Assembly: GCA_041550515.1 (NCBI GenBank) | Contig: JBFEOQ010000021.1 | Span: forward strand, 1-25,268 | DNA length: 25,268 nucleotides | Reading direction: 5' to 3' | From: PFL35 sp041550515 | GTDB taxonomy: Archaea; Thermoplasmatota; E2; DHVEG-1 | In this document: piece after piece, positions 14,066-21,208 of the stretch | Numbering within the stretch: the stretch's first letter is position 1 | Layout: each line of letters begins with the position of its first letter | Notes under the pieces: model-generated | What the model was told of the DNA's origin: nothing | Databases searched by the model: none | The model's input: only the letters and a program-made list of their open reading frames with translations | Position numbers and translations under genes: made by a program

Positions 14066-15484
14066 TTATACTATTTTATCATCTTTTATATTATTTCTAA
14101 TACAACCAATATCACCTGCTAGATAATCTCCTTTGTATCCATAGGCTCTTGCACGGCATCCACCACAATAATATTTATATTCACAAGTAGAACATGAATC
14201 TTTTAATTTTTCTCTATCTCTTAAATCATTTAATATAGGGCTGTTTTTCCATATTTTTTTAAAATCATCTTTAAGTATGTTTCCTATAGTAAGTGGAAAA
14301 AAAACACAAGGATCAATATTACCATTCGGCCTAATCGCACAGTAAACTCGTCCACATCCACATCCTCCAAGAAACTCAGCAAGATTTGTAAGTTTATCAG
14401 ATAAAGCTGGATTATAAAAATGAGTTGGAATAATTACATTGTGTTCACCTTTTGCTTGTTGCAAAGCAATTCGAGCAAATTGAGGAGCTGTAGATAACAT
14501 ATTTACATTATTTGATTTATCCTTTAATTTAAAAAAAATATCTTTTAAAATTTGTTCCCGCTCAGAAGGACTTAGATCATTATTAGAAATAAACTCTCCC
14601 CGCCCAGTTGGTACAAAGTTATAAATCATAAACCATTCTACTTTCAAATCTTTACATAAATCAATTATTTTCGGTATCTCTTTATAATTATTTTTTGTTG
14701 CAGTAGTTGCTACATTAACAAAAAAACCTTCTTCAACAGCATTTTGAATTCCTTTAATTGTTTTATCAAATACACCATCAATACCCCTAAAAGAATCATG
14801 AGTTTTTGCTATAGCTCCATCTAAACTAATTTGTGTAAATGCAATACCTGCTTTTTTCATCTCCTTTGCTTTCTCTTTAGTAATCAATGTTCCATTAGTT
14901 GCAATTGCTGCATATATACCTTTATCAGTAGCATAACGAGTTAACTCAAAGATATCTGGACGGATTAAAGGTTCTCCACCAGAAAATGAAATTATTGGAA
15001 CTGAAGATTCATCTAAAATATCTATCACTCTTTTCGCTTCATCTGTTGATAACTCATCCTCGAGTTTTTTCCCAGCGTTAGCATAACAATGTTTACATTT
15101 GAGATTACAAGAATATGTGACATCCCATACCACAAGAAAAGGAGCGCCTGTTATAAATGGTTTATTAACTCCATAATCGGCTATTCCCCTTAGCACTAAT
15201 GAAAGAGCTTTTCTCCATGAAGGATTACTAAATTTCTCCTTTAATTGATCTTTTTTAATACCAAAAGTTTTCCCACCTGTAAGTAAAATCCCTGCTAATG
15301 CTTTTTCTGCAAGTTTACATTTAAAACAAGCATTTTTCCTAACACCTGTAAATAGTTCTAATGCAACATCAGTTCTATTTTTTTTACAAGTTTTACAGTA
15401 ACAAGAAATTTTATTTAAAATATTTCGGGAAAAAGGATTACCAATGGTACTTCTAAGTAATTGTATTGTGGATACTGTTTCCAC
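14066..15484 (-). CDS. Radical SAM/SPASM protein with Cys-rich N-terminal extension
   Basis: 472 residues. The radical SAM core starts near residue 115, with the 4Fe-4S/SAM motif C126-x3-C130-x2-C133 (CNLKCKHC) and SFSGGEP at 167-173. The C-terminal SPASM/twitch region has Cys 375, 377, 382, 393, 431, 434, 440, 443 and 461, enough for two auxiliary iron-sulfur clusters. The first ~110 residues are an extra domain with C28, C30, C33, C53 and C56, a possible further metal site. Relatives modify peptides (RiPPs) or make haem or other cofactors (AhbC/D and NirJ group). No peptide precursor was found nearby. The start is GTG, set by a GGAGGA ribosome site upstream. Divergent from the B12-type radical SAM gene. 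Confidence 0.9.
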   Translation of the reverse strand: METVSTIQLLRSTIGNPFSRNILNKISCYCKTCKKNRTDVALELFTGVRKNACFKCKLAEKALAGILLTGGKTFGIKKDQLKEKFSNPSWRKALSLVLRGIADYGVNKPFITGAPFLVVWDVTYSCNLKCKHCYANAGKKLEDELSTDEAKRVIDILDESSVPIISFSGGEPLIRPDIFELTRYATDKGIYAAIATNGTLITKEKAKEMKKAGIAFTQISLDGAIAKTHDSFRGIDGVFDKTIKGIQNAVEEGFFVNVATTATKNNYKEIPKIIDLCKDLKVEWFMIYNFVPTGRGEFISNNDLSPSEREQILKDIFFKLKDKSNNVNMLSTAPQFARIALQQAKGEHNVIIPTHFYNPALSDKLTNLAEFLGGCGCGRVYCAIRPNGNIDPCVFFPLTIGNILKDDFKKIWKNSPILNDLRDREKLKDSCSTCEYKYYCGGCRARAYGYKGDYLAGDIGCIRNNIKDDKIV

Positions 15485-15726
15485 CCTTAAGCTCCTCCAA
15501 CTCAGTAATTTATAACTGATTTCTAATTTAAATAACTTTTTAAATTTAAATTATTTTTAAATATATTACTTTATATAACAAATATAACCAAGCAACAAAT
15601 CTTTTTTTTTCATTTTTATGAAATAATCTTTTATACTAGAAATATCAAAAAAATTAGATTTATCAAAAATTGATATATCCAATGATAATATATTTCAAGC
15701 AATTTTTTATATCAATTTCTGGTAAT
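15485..15726. promoter_or_regulatory. Divergent promoter region between two radical SAM genes
   Basis: 242 bases shared by the two genes. They contain the GGAGGA site of the SPASM gene (minus strand), AT-rich TATA-like tracts, a T run near 15601-15610, and the palindrome TATCAA-AAA-TTGATA at 15661-15675. That palindrome is a candidate operator about 50 bases before the plus-strand ATG. No small precursor ORF was seen. Confidence 0.45.
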
Positions 15727-17154
15727 ATGATTACAAAATTATTATTTGTTGAACCACCACGAAACTTTTGGTTTGTGATGGGAGAATATCTTCCACCACC
15801 TTCAGCTTTACTAATACTTGCAGCATATATAGAAAGAGAACTTCCTGAAATAGAGATAGAAATACTTGATTGTCAAGCAGAACGAATAAATTGGTACGGA
15901 CTAGAAAAATATATAGAATCATCAAAACCATCAATTGTTCTAACCTCAGGATTTACATGTAATGCATATTCTTGTGTAAAAACATGTGAAATTGCAAAAA
16001 AAGTAGATGAAAATATAATAACAATTGTAGGAGGTATTCATTTTTCATTTACACCGGAAGAATCACTTGTAAATTTCCCTGAAATAGATATAATAGTTAG
16101 AGGAGAAGGAGAGCTCACTCTTGTTAATCTAATAAAAACATTAAATAAAACTGTAAAAATTGACCAAGTACAAGGAATTTCATTTAAAAATAAAAAAGAA
16201 ATTATTCACACAAAATCAAGACCTTTAATTAAAAATCTTGATACTCTACCACATCCAGCTTACCACCTTGTAGAAAAAAATCTAAAAAAATACCATTTCA
16301 CTATGATGGCTGGAAGAAATACAAGATATATGATTCTAGAAACAGCACGAGGTTGTGAATACAAATGTTCATTTTGCACACAATGGAATCACTGGGGTGG
16401 AACATGGAGAACAAAATCTACAAAAAGAATAGTCGATGAAATCGAATACCTAAATGAAACATTTGGCGGAAAATTCATATGGTTCACCGATGATCATGTT
16501 AATCTCCATCAACGTGGAAAACAATTATACGAAGAAATAAAACATCGAAAATGCAAGGATGACATTATGTTATTTTTTCAAGCAAGAACCGATGACATAG
16601 CAAATAATGCTGATTTAATACCAAAACTCCGTGAATCAAGCGTCTATTGGATTATGTGTGGTGTGGAAAGCAACTCTGAAGAAAATTTAAAGGAATATAA
16701 AAAAGGAGTTATAAACTCTGATGCTTACACTGCTATGAAAACCCTTACTAAAAACGATATCTACGCCCAAGCTATGTTTGTTATCGGCTCAAGAAGAGAC
16801 ACTCACGAATCAATTGAAAGTCTAAGACAATTTTCACTTGATATTTCTGCAGATTTAGCAATCTATACAGCTTTAACTCCATTTCCCGGTACAATTTATT
16901 ATAACACTGCAAAGAAAAATGGATGGATTGAAGATTACAACTATTCAAATTATGATATGGTTCATGCAATTATGCCCACAGAAACACTATCTAAAAAAGA
17001 AGTTCAAGAAGAGCTATGGAGATGCTATAAAAACTTTTATGGGTCAATAAGTAAAGGTATTAAAGGAGTTTTATCAACAAATAAATTTAAAAGAACACTC
17101 TATAAACATATGGCTGGACAATTTGTATTATCAAAACTTAGGAGATTAATATAA
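15727..17154 (+). CDS. B12-binding radical SAM protein, BchE-like
   Basis: 475 residues. The N-terminal ~150 residues are a cobalamin-binding Rossmann-like domain (LLFVEPPRNF ... TSGFTCNAYS ... TIVGGIHFSFTPEESL ... VRGEGE). The radical SAM core follows with TARGC210-x3-C214-x2-C217 and the aromatic run CTQWNHWGGTWR, close to the CSQW signature of anaerobic Mg-protoporphyrin cyclase (BchE)-type class B enzymes. FIWFTDDHVN and TPFPGT are also typical. The family performs methylations, cyclisations or oxidations of unreactive carbon; the substrate is not determinable. ATG 15727 begins the conserved MITKLLFVEPPR; an in-frame TTG at 15670 would add 19 hydrophobic residues but lacks a ribosome site. 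Ends 249 bases before the convergent Lrp-type gene. Confidence 0.88.
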   Translation: MITKLLFVEPPRNFWFVMGEYLPPPSALLILAAYIERELPEIEIEILDCQAERINWYGLEKYIESSKPSIVLTSGFTCNAYSCVKTCEIAKKVDENIITIVGGIHFSFTPEESLVNFPEIDIIVRGEGELTLVNLIKTLNKTVKIDQVQGISFKNKKEIIHTKSRPLIKNLDTLPHPAYHLVEKNLKKYHFTMMAGRNTRYMILETARGCEYKCSFCTQWNHWGGTWRTKSTKRIVDEIEYLNETFGGKFIWFTDDHVNLHQRGKQLYEEIKHRKCKDDIMLFFQARTDDIANNADLIPKLRESSVYWIMCGVESNSEENLKEYKKGVINSDAYTAMKTLTKNDIYAQAMFVIGSRRDTHESIESLRQFSLDISADLAIYTALTPFPGTIYYNTAKKNGWIEDYNYSNYDMVHAIMPTETLSKKEVQEELWRCYKNFYGSISKGIKGVLSTNKFKRTLYKHMAGQFVLSKLRRLI

Positions 17155-17195
17155 ATTATATATAGTCTTTAAAGCAACTTTACTGATAAGAAATC

Positions 17196-17249
17196 CAGGT
17201 TAAGTACATCATTCAAAAAAAGAAAAAAATAATGGTTTACTTAACTTGA
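17196..17249. repeat. Long-stem hairpin between convergent genes
   Basis: GTTAAGTA (17199-17206) and TACTTAAC (17238-17245) pair perfectly. The stem continues inward with ATCATT/AATGGT (one G-T pair) after a single mismatch, giving 14 of 15 pairs around an A-rich loop. It lies in the 249-base gap between convergent genes, so a bidirectional 3'-end role is plausible. T-rich tracts at 17335-17397 may terminate the plus-strand transcript. Confidence 0.5.
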
Positions 17250-17403
17250 TATATAATATACCAATATGTGCAGAAAAATGAGGAGAAAATGCAATTAACT
17301 TTAAATGATATTTTTATGGATCTCACAAAAAATCTTTTTTTATTATAACTTTTAAATCTTTTATTAATTTTTAATTTTCCTTTTCATTTTTTGATTTATT
17401 CTA

Positions 17404-18396
17404 TTATTTTTCATTAATTTTAAGTTCTGGAAGATATGATACTTTATGAGATTCGGTAATACCAATATATGTATAGTTTTTAATCATCTCTGGAAACTTA
17501 CTTGATAAATCATCAACAATTTGAAATAATTGATCAGTATTTTTTAAAATAAAAACAATTTCAACATCTGCATAACCCAAATTAAAATCAATATCGGTTA
17601 AATGTGGATTTTTCTCAATAAAATTAATAATTTTACTAATGTGGTCATAATTATTTAAAATAACATGAATTTTAAACATTCTATATCCAAGTTTAGAAAA
17701 ATCCAAGAAAATTCTAAATCTCTGTATAACACCTATTTTTAATAAATTATTTATTCTAGAAATTACAGTATTTGTAGTAATTTTAAGATTTTTGGCAATA
17801 TCTATTGTTGGGATTCTTGAATTTAAACCAATAGTCTTAATAATTTGGATGTCTAGATTATCAATATTTACTATTTTAGTTCTATCATATTCCATTTTTT
17901 TAATTTCGTTATTATTTCGGTTCTTTTCTTCATTTATTAAAAATGAATATGGATAAAGATAATTATGTGTAGTATATGAAAATACGATATTTGCAAAATA
18001 TTTTCTATATTTTTTTAATGCTTTATACCAAAAATTGTAGAAAAATTCAGGTATATTTATTGTACTAACAATAAGTACTAAATCATAATGTCCCTCAGAA
18101 GAATGAACGAATTCAAGATAATCATTATTTACAAAATAGTTGATAATTTCTTTTTTAATATCTGGATTTATAAATTGAAAGGTTATATAAAATCTGATAT
18201 GATGATAACCTAATTTTGAATCATTAATAAAAGCACAAAAATGTTTAATTATTCCTTTTTCTTGTAGTTTTTTTATTCTATAAGCTACTACATCTTTATT
18301 TAAACCAACTGCTCTACCAATTTTAGCAAATGATTGTCTTGAATCTTGATCTAGATGATATAGTATTTTTTTGTCTTTTACATCCAATTTTTTCAT
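17404..18396 (-). CDS. Tandem Lrp/AsnC-type transcription regulator, paralogue of 3624-4595
   Basis: 330 residues, again two HTH-RAM units. HTH 1 (about 5-50) reads VKDKKILYHLDQDSRQSF ... VAYRIKKLQEKGIIKHF, nearly the same as the other copy. RAM 1 contains SSEGHYDLVLIV. A linker of Asn/Lys-rich text (near 160-170) precedes HTH 2 (LDIQIIKTIGLNSRI) and RAM 2 (LGYADVEIVFIL), and a short KINEK tail ends it. The ATG at 18396 is preferred over in-frame codons upstream (to 18450) because it aligns with the paralogue's start. A TTATAAAAAT box lies about 25-30 bases upstream on the minus strand, fitting a leaderless mRNA. DNA-binding regulator; ligand and targets unknown. Confidence 0.9.
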   Translation of the reverse strand: MKKLDVKDKKILYHLDQDSRQSFAKIGRAVGLNKDVVAYRIKKLQEKGIIKHFCAFINDSKLGYHHIRFYITFQFINPDIKKEIINYFVNNDYLEFVHSSEGHYDLVLIVSTINIPEFFYNFWYKALKKYRKYFANIVFSYTTHNYLYPYSFLINEEKNRNNNEIKKMEYDRTKIVNIDNLDIQIIKTIGLNSRIPTIDIAKNLKITTNTVISRINNLLKIGVIQRFRIFLDFSKLGYRMFKIHVILNNYDHISKIINFIEKNPHLTDIDFNLGYADVEIVFILKNTDQLFQIVDDLSSKFPEMIKNYTYIGITESHKVSYLPELKINEK

Positions 18397-18489
18397 GTTT
18401 TCACACAAAAATGCAATTTTTATAATGTACTTTAATATATTGCTTGACATTTTGAAAAAACCTTTTATAGATATATGACACGATGTGTT

Positions 18490-18577
18490 TTTTGGTGAAT
18501 AAAAAAATAATTTCCAGCATCATATTCGCGGATCTTCCAACCAGATGCAGGAGATGATCCGCCCTTTTATCCTTTTT
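18490..18577 (+). ncRNA. Candidate structured RNA: GC-rich hairpin island with T-tract
   Basis: In strongly AT-rich surroundings a GC-rich stretch appears at 18527-18564. GCGGATC (18528-18534) and GATCCGC (18556-18562) pair perfectly, with an inner TCC/GGA pairing and an 11-base loop. CCC followed by TTTT and TTTTT tracts comes directly after, and a TTTTATAGATATAT box-like element at 18462-18475 would place a transcript start near 18490. GC-rich islands in AT-rich archaeal genomes often mark non-coding RNA. The boundaries and strand are inferred; the same hairpin would also form on the minus strand. No known RNA family is recognised. Confidence 0.4.
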
Positions 18578-18638
18578 AATGTTATTGAAAAATAATAGCA
18601 AAATGAATAAATTAGTTTTATGGAAAAATAACAACAAA

Positions 18639-18647
18639 GTTATAAAT
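18639..18647 (+). promoter_or_regulatory. TATA box of the 39-codon ORF
   Basis: GTTATAAATA places a good box A 35-43 bases before the ATG at 18682, leaving a short leader that holds the TTGAGGGATAA ribosome site. Confidence 0.5.
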
Positions 18648-18681
18648 ACTATTACTAAGAAAGTATTACTTGAGGGATAAA

Positions 18682-18801
18682 ATGAGAGTAGAAGATAAAG
18701 ATTTGATCGATATGAATTCAACAGATAAAATAACTCTAGATGATGTTGTAAAAATTTTGGAAATTAAGAATAAACTATTGGTAATATCACAATGCTTATA
18801 A
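18682..18801 (+). CDS. Short protein, 39 residues
   Basis: ATG 18682 to TAA 18801. It begins MRVEDKDLIDMNSTDKITL and continues into a helix DDVVKILEIKNKLLVISQ. Its promoter and ribosome site are better than for many genes here: TATAAATA at about -40 and GAGGG (18672-18676) just ahead of the ATG. The length and abrupt end allow either a genuine small protein or the N-terminal remnant of a longer gene; no continuation in another frame is convincing. It follows the ncRNA candidate. Function unknown. Confidence 0.45.
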   Translation: MRVEDKDLIDMNSTDKITLDDVVKILEIKNKLLVISQCL

Positions 18802-19053
18802 ATAAAATTAACTTTTAATTTATTAATACATTTTTTTATTAAATTAAAATAATTCTCTTGATATTCCAATTCCAATTTTTTACAAAACCACTTTCTTAAC
18901 TTTTTAAAAATAACAATTTTACATTTTTAATTAGAATTTTTCTTCTTCTCTTTTTTTGTGAATAAAATTGTATAATAGTAAATAAAAATACAAAATAGAA
19001 TAAAAGTGAAAAGCTATTATGAACATAAAATTAATTTAGAACTAAATAGAAGA

Positions 19054-19076
19054 ATTGGAATTAGAGAAATTCCAAT
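19054..19076. repeat. Perfect 9-base inverted repeat ATTGGAATT/AATTCCAAT
   Basis: The arms 19054-19062 and 19068-19076 are separated by AGAGA. It lies about 90 bases before the DUF2085-like gene and could be an operator or an RNA hairpin. A TTCCAATTCCAATT stretch near 18863-18876 repeats the same core. Confidence 0.5.
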
Positions 19077-19164
19077 GTTAAAAATATACATGTAAATAAG
19101 AAATCTTAATCTAATTAAATAATTAAACAAAATTTAGAATAAAACTCATATTTAGGAGATTAAT

Positions 19165-19866
19165 TTGAAAAAAATAAAAACAATTCATTATTATCTTACA
19201 CTATCAATTACAGCAGTCATAATAACTCTTTTGATGATTGTAATAAAACCAAATACAATAAACACAAATATTTTTACAGAAAAACTGATTGTTATAGGAG
19301 CATTTTTTATATGTTGTATATTTGGTATATCACTTGCGATTTATCCAAACTGGTGGAAAAAAAATAAAAAAAACACCAATTATAATCCAAATTTAGAAAA
19401 TCAAAAAACAAGAAGATCGTTTAAGGGTCATCACCCTGATTGTAATAAGTTTAAAAACCATATCATTATAATTAAAAACAAACCACGATGTACAGGTTGT
19501 CTAGGTCTCATAATAGGAGCTTTCGCATCAATATTAGTATTGATACTTTATCTAATTATTCCATTAAAACTTACTATAAACATCTATTATATCCTATTAA
19601 TAATCGGAATTATAATATTATTTTTAGTCTATGGAGAAATATTGTATGTAAAAAGAAACAGATTAATTCATATAATAATTAATAGTCTACTAATAATAAG
19701 TTTCATAATAATTACTTTAAGTATTTTAGAAATCACTAAGAATTTAATTTATGCAATAATAATTTTAATTCTATCATTTTTATGGTTGAATACAAGAATT
19801 TATATCTCTAATAAACAACATCACAAAATCTGTGATTCTTGTACAAAAGAATGTAAATCTTATTAA
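19165..19866 (+). CDS. DUF2085-like membrane protein
   Basis: 233 residues with about six hydrophobic segments (near 8-27, 41-60, 113-133, 138-160, 168-190 and 192-209). Between the second and third lies a conserved Cys/His loop: GHHPDC (H89, H90, C93) and RCTGCLG (C109, C112), the hallmark of DUF2085-type membrane proteins and a likely metal site. The C-terminus adds C223, C226 and C230 (KICDSCTKEC), a further possible metal site. The start is TTG, with AGGAGA at 19154-19159. It converges on two zinc-ribbon membrane proteins. The molecular function of the family is unknown. Confidence 0.82.
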   Translation: MKKIKTIHYYLTLSITAVIITLLMIVIKPNTINTNIFTEKLIVIGAFFICCIFGISLAIYPNWWKKNKKNTNYNPNLENQKTRRSFKGHHPDCNKFKNHIIIIKNKPRCTGCLGLIIGAFASILVLILYLIIPLKLTINIYYILLIIGIIILFLVYGEILYVKRNRLIHIIINSLLIISFIIITLSILEITKNLIYAIIILILSFLWLNTRIYISNKQHHKICDSCTKECKSY

Positions 19867-19874
19867 TTCTTATT

Positions 19875-20222
19875 TTAGCGATTTGATAGAATACGTAACC
19901 CAAAGATTATTATAAATATTGCAACAACTGCAGCAAAGAGCCATCCAAATTCAATTGAATTAACCCAATCCAATATAGGATATGATTTTGATAAACCTTT
20001 TAAAATCACTTCAAATATAATAAACAGACCAATAAGTATAATAATGACACCCCAGAAAATAGACCAACCATGACCACCTTTACCACCTGCACACTCATCT
20101 TCACATTTTTTTTCAACTTCTTTTTCATATCTTTTTTTTGAAATATCTAAAGGAGCACCACATTTTTTACAATAATCTGCGTCATCCTCATTTTTTATTC
20201 CACATTTCGGACAGTATGCCAT
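19875..20222 (-). CDS. Zinc-ribbon membrane protein (two membrane segments)
   Basis: 115 residues. The N-terminal zinc ribbon has C4/C7 and C18/C21 (YCPKCGIKNEDDADYCKKCG). A charged linker with KKCEDEC follows, then hydrophobic segments at about 53-74 (SIFWGVIIILIGLFIIFEVI) and 92-112. Proteins of this zinc-ribbon-plus-membrane type are common in archaea; the role is unknown. GAGGGA precedes the ATG. It lies 91 bases downstream of a paralogous zinc-ribbon gene on the same strand and converges with the DUF2085-like gene only eight bases away. Confidence 0.85.
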   Translation of the reverse strand: MAYCPKCGIKNEDDADYCKKCGAPLDISKKRYEKEVEKKCEDECAGGKGGHGWSIFWGVIIILIGLFIIFEVILKGLSKSYPILDWVNSIEFGWLFAAVVAIFIIIFGLRILSNR

Positions 20223-20313
20223 AATAATCCCTCATATTATTTTTTATTAACAATTAATTCTATTTAAACTCTCTTTTTTAAACAAACAATTTAAAAAACT
20301 ATTTTTTGAGTAT

Positions 20314-21042
20314 TCATTTTATTTGTTCTTTCTCCCAAGTAACAGATACTATCTTAATCAAATAACCAATAAGAAGAGCAATTACAAATATCATAGCTAA
20401 ATATTTTTCACGCCATATCGTCTCAGCATTAGCAAGATCTGGATTACCTAAACTTTCTCCAATAACAGTTATAATATTTACTGCTACTAAAGATGCAATA
20501 ACAAGAACAATAGCAAAGATAACAGGAGAAATCCATTGAAATGATTTATATTTCCGAGAAAAATAAGAACAATAAGATGAAACCAGAATTAAAACAAAAA
20601 TCAAAAGAAAATAATCAAGTAGAAGATCACCAACTTCGCCTAAAACAATTATATCCTCAGCACCAATTCTTAAAAACTCTATTATAATACGAAGAATTAT
20701 TAAAACAATAAAACTCGAAAGTAAAGGTCCAAATATACCAAAAGAACGATCCCACCAATTATCTAAATAGTTACTTGCTCTATCTGAAGCTTTTTCAATT
20801 CGTTTTCCTGCTTTTTCAATTCTTTTGCCTAAATCTTGCGCTTCTTTACTAAATTTTTCTATAGTTTCTTCTAATTTTTCACCAGTTGATTTACCCTTTT
20901 TTTCAATATCCTCATTAGAACCATCCACAGGTTTTTCAATTGAATTATCTTTAATTTTTGTATCTATTAAAGACTTACCACATTTAGTACAATATTTTAC
21001 ATCATCCTCATTTTTTGTACCACACTTTGTACAATAGATCAT
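20314..21042 (-). CDS. Zinc-ribbon membrane protein with coiled coil (four membrane segments)
   Basis: 242 residues. The zinc ribbon (C4/C7, C18/C21; YCTKCGTKNEDDVKYCTKCG) closely matches its neighbour at 19875. Residues about 45-92 are a charged coiled coil with a repeated GKRIEKAGKRIEKASDR pattern. Four hydrophobic segments follow (about 104-124, 136-158, 170-192, 213-234). The topology suggests a cytoplasmic sensor or scaffold domain joined to a membrane bundle. GGAGTG is the ribosome site. Probably co-functional with the neighbour; function unknown. Confidence 0.85.
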   Translation of the reverse strand: MIYCTKCGTKNEDDVKYCTKCGKSLIDTKIKDNSIEKPVDGSNEDIEKKGKSTGEKLEETIEKFSKEAQDLGKRIEKAGKRIEKASDRASNYLDNWWDRSFGIFGPLLSSFIVLIILRIIIEFLRIGAEDIIVLGEVGDLLLDYFLLIFVLILVSSYCSYFSRKYKSFQWISPVIFAIVLVIASLVAVNIITVIGESLGNPDLANAETIWREKYLAMIFVIALLIGYLIKIVSVTWEKEQIK

Positions 21043-21208
21043 ACCAACACTCCAATATTATTATATAATAACTGGTTTTACTTTATAAAATATTTCAAAT
21101 AACAATACACGCTCTAGTAAAATATAAAAATAATTTAACTTAATAAAAATCTTTATATCGATGGTTATCAAATTAAAAAATGTAAGTAGATTTTAGTTTA
21201 TTATATTT

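Larger units (their letters stand above)
18397..19164. other. Long intergenic region with ncRNA candidate and a short ORF
   Basis: 768 bases between divergent genes. Contents: the minus-strand Lrp promoter (18415-18430), a GC-rich hairpin island (18528-18566), a TATA box and 39-codon ORF (18639-18801), and a perfect hairpin (19054-19076). The remaining ~360 bases after 18801 are AT-rich with no convincing gene. Confidence 0.7.

Noticed and set aside
18505..18566. tRNA or C/D-box RNA reading of the GC-rich island
   Set aside because: No cloverleaf and no proper C (RUGAUGA) and D (CUGA) box pair could be laid out; left as an unclassified RNA candidate.
18401..18721. Minus-strand 106-codon frame across the gap upstream of the Lrp-type gene
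   Set aside because: It overlaps the start region of the Lrp-type gene, the GC-rich hairpin and a plus-strand promoter; the residues look random, with no ribosome site.
18666..18875. Minus-strand 69-codon frame
   Set aside because: It is antisense to the better supported 39-codon ORF and its promoter, with no start signal.
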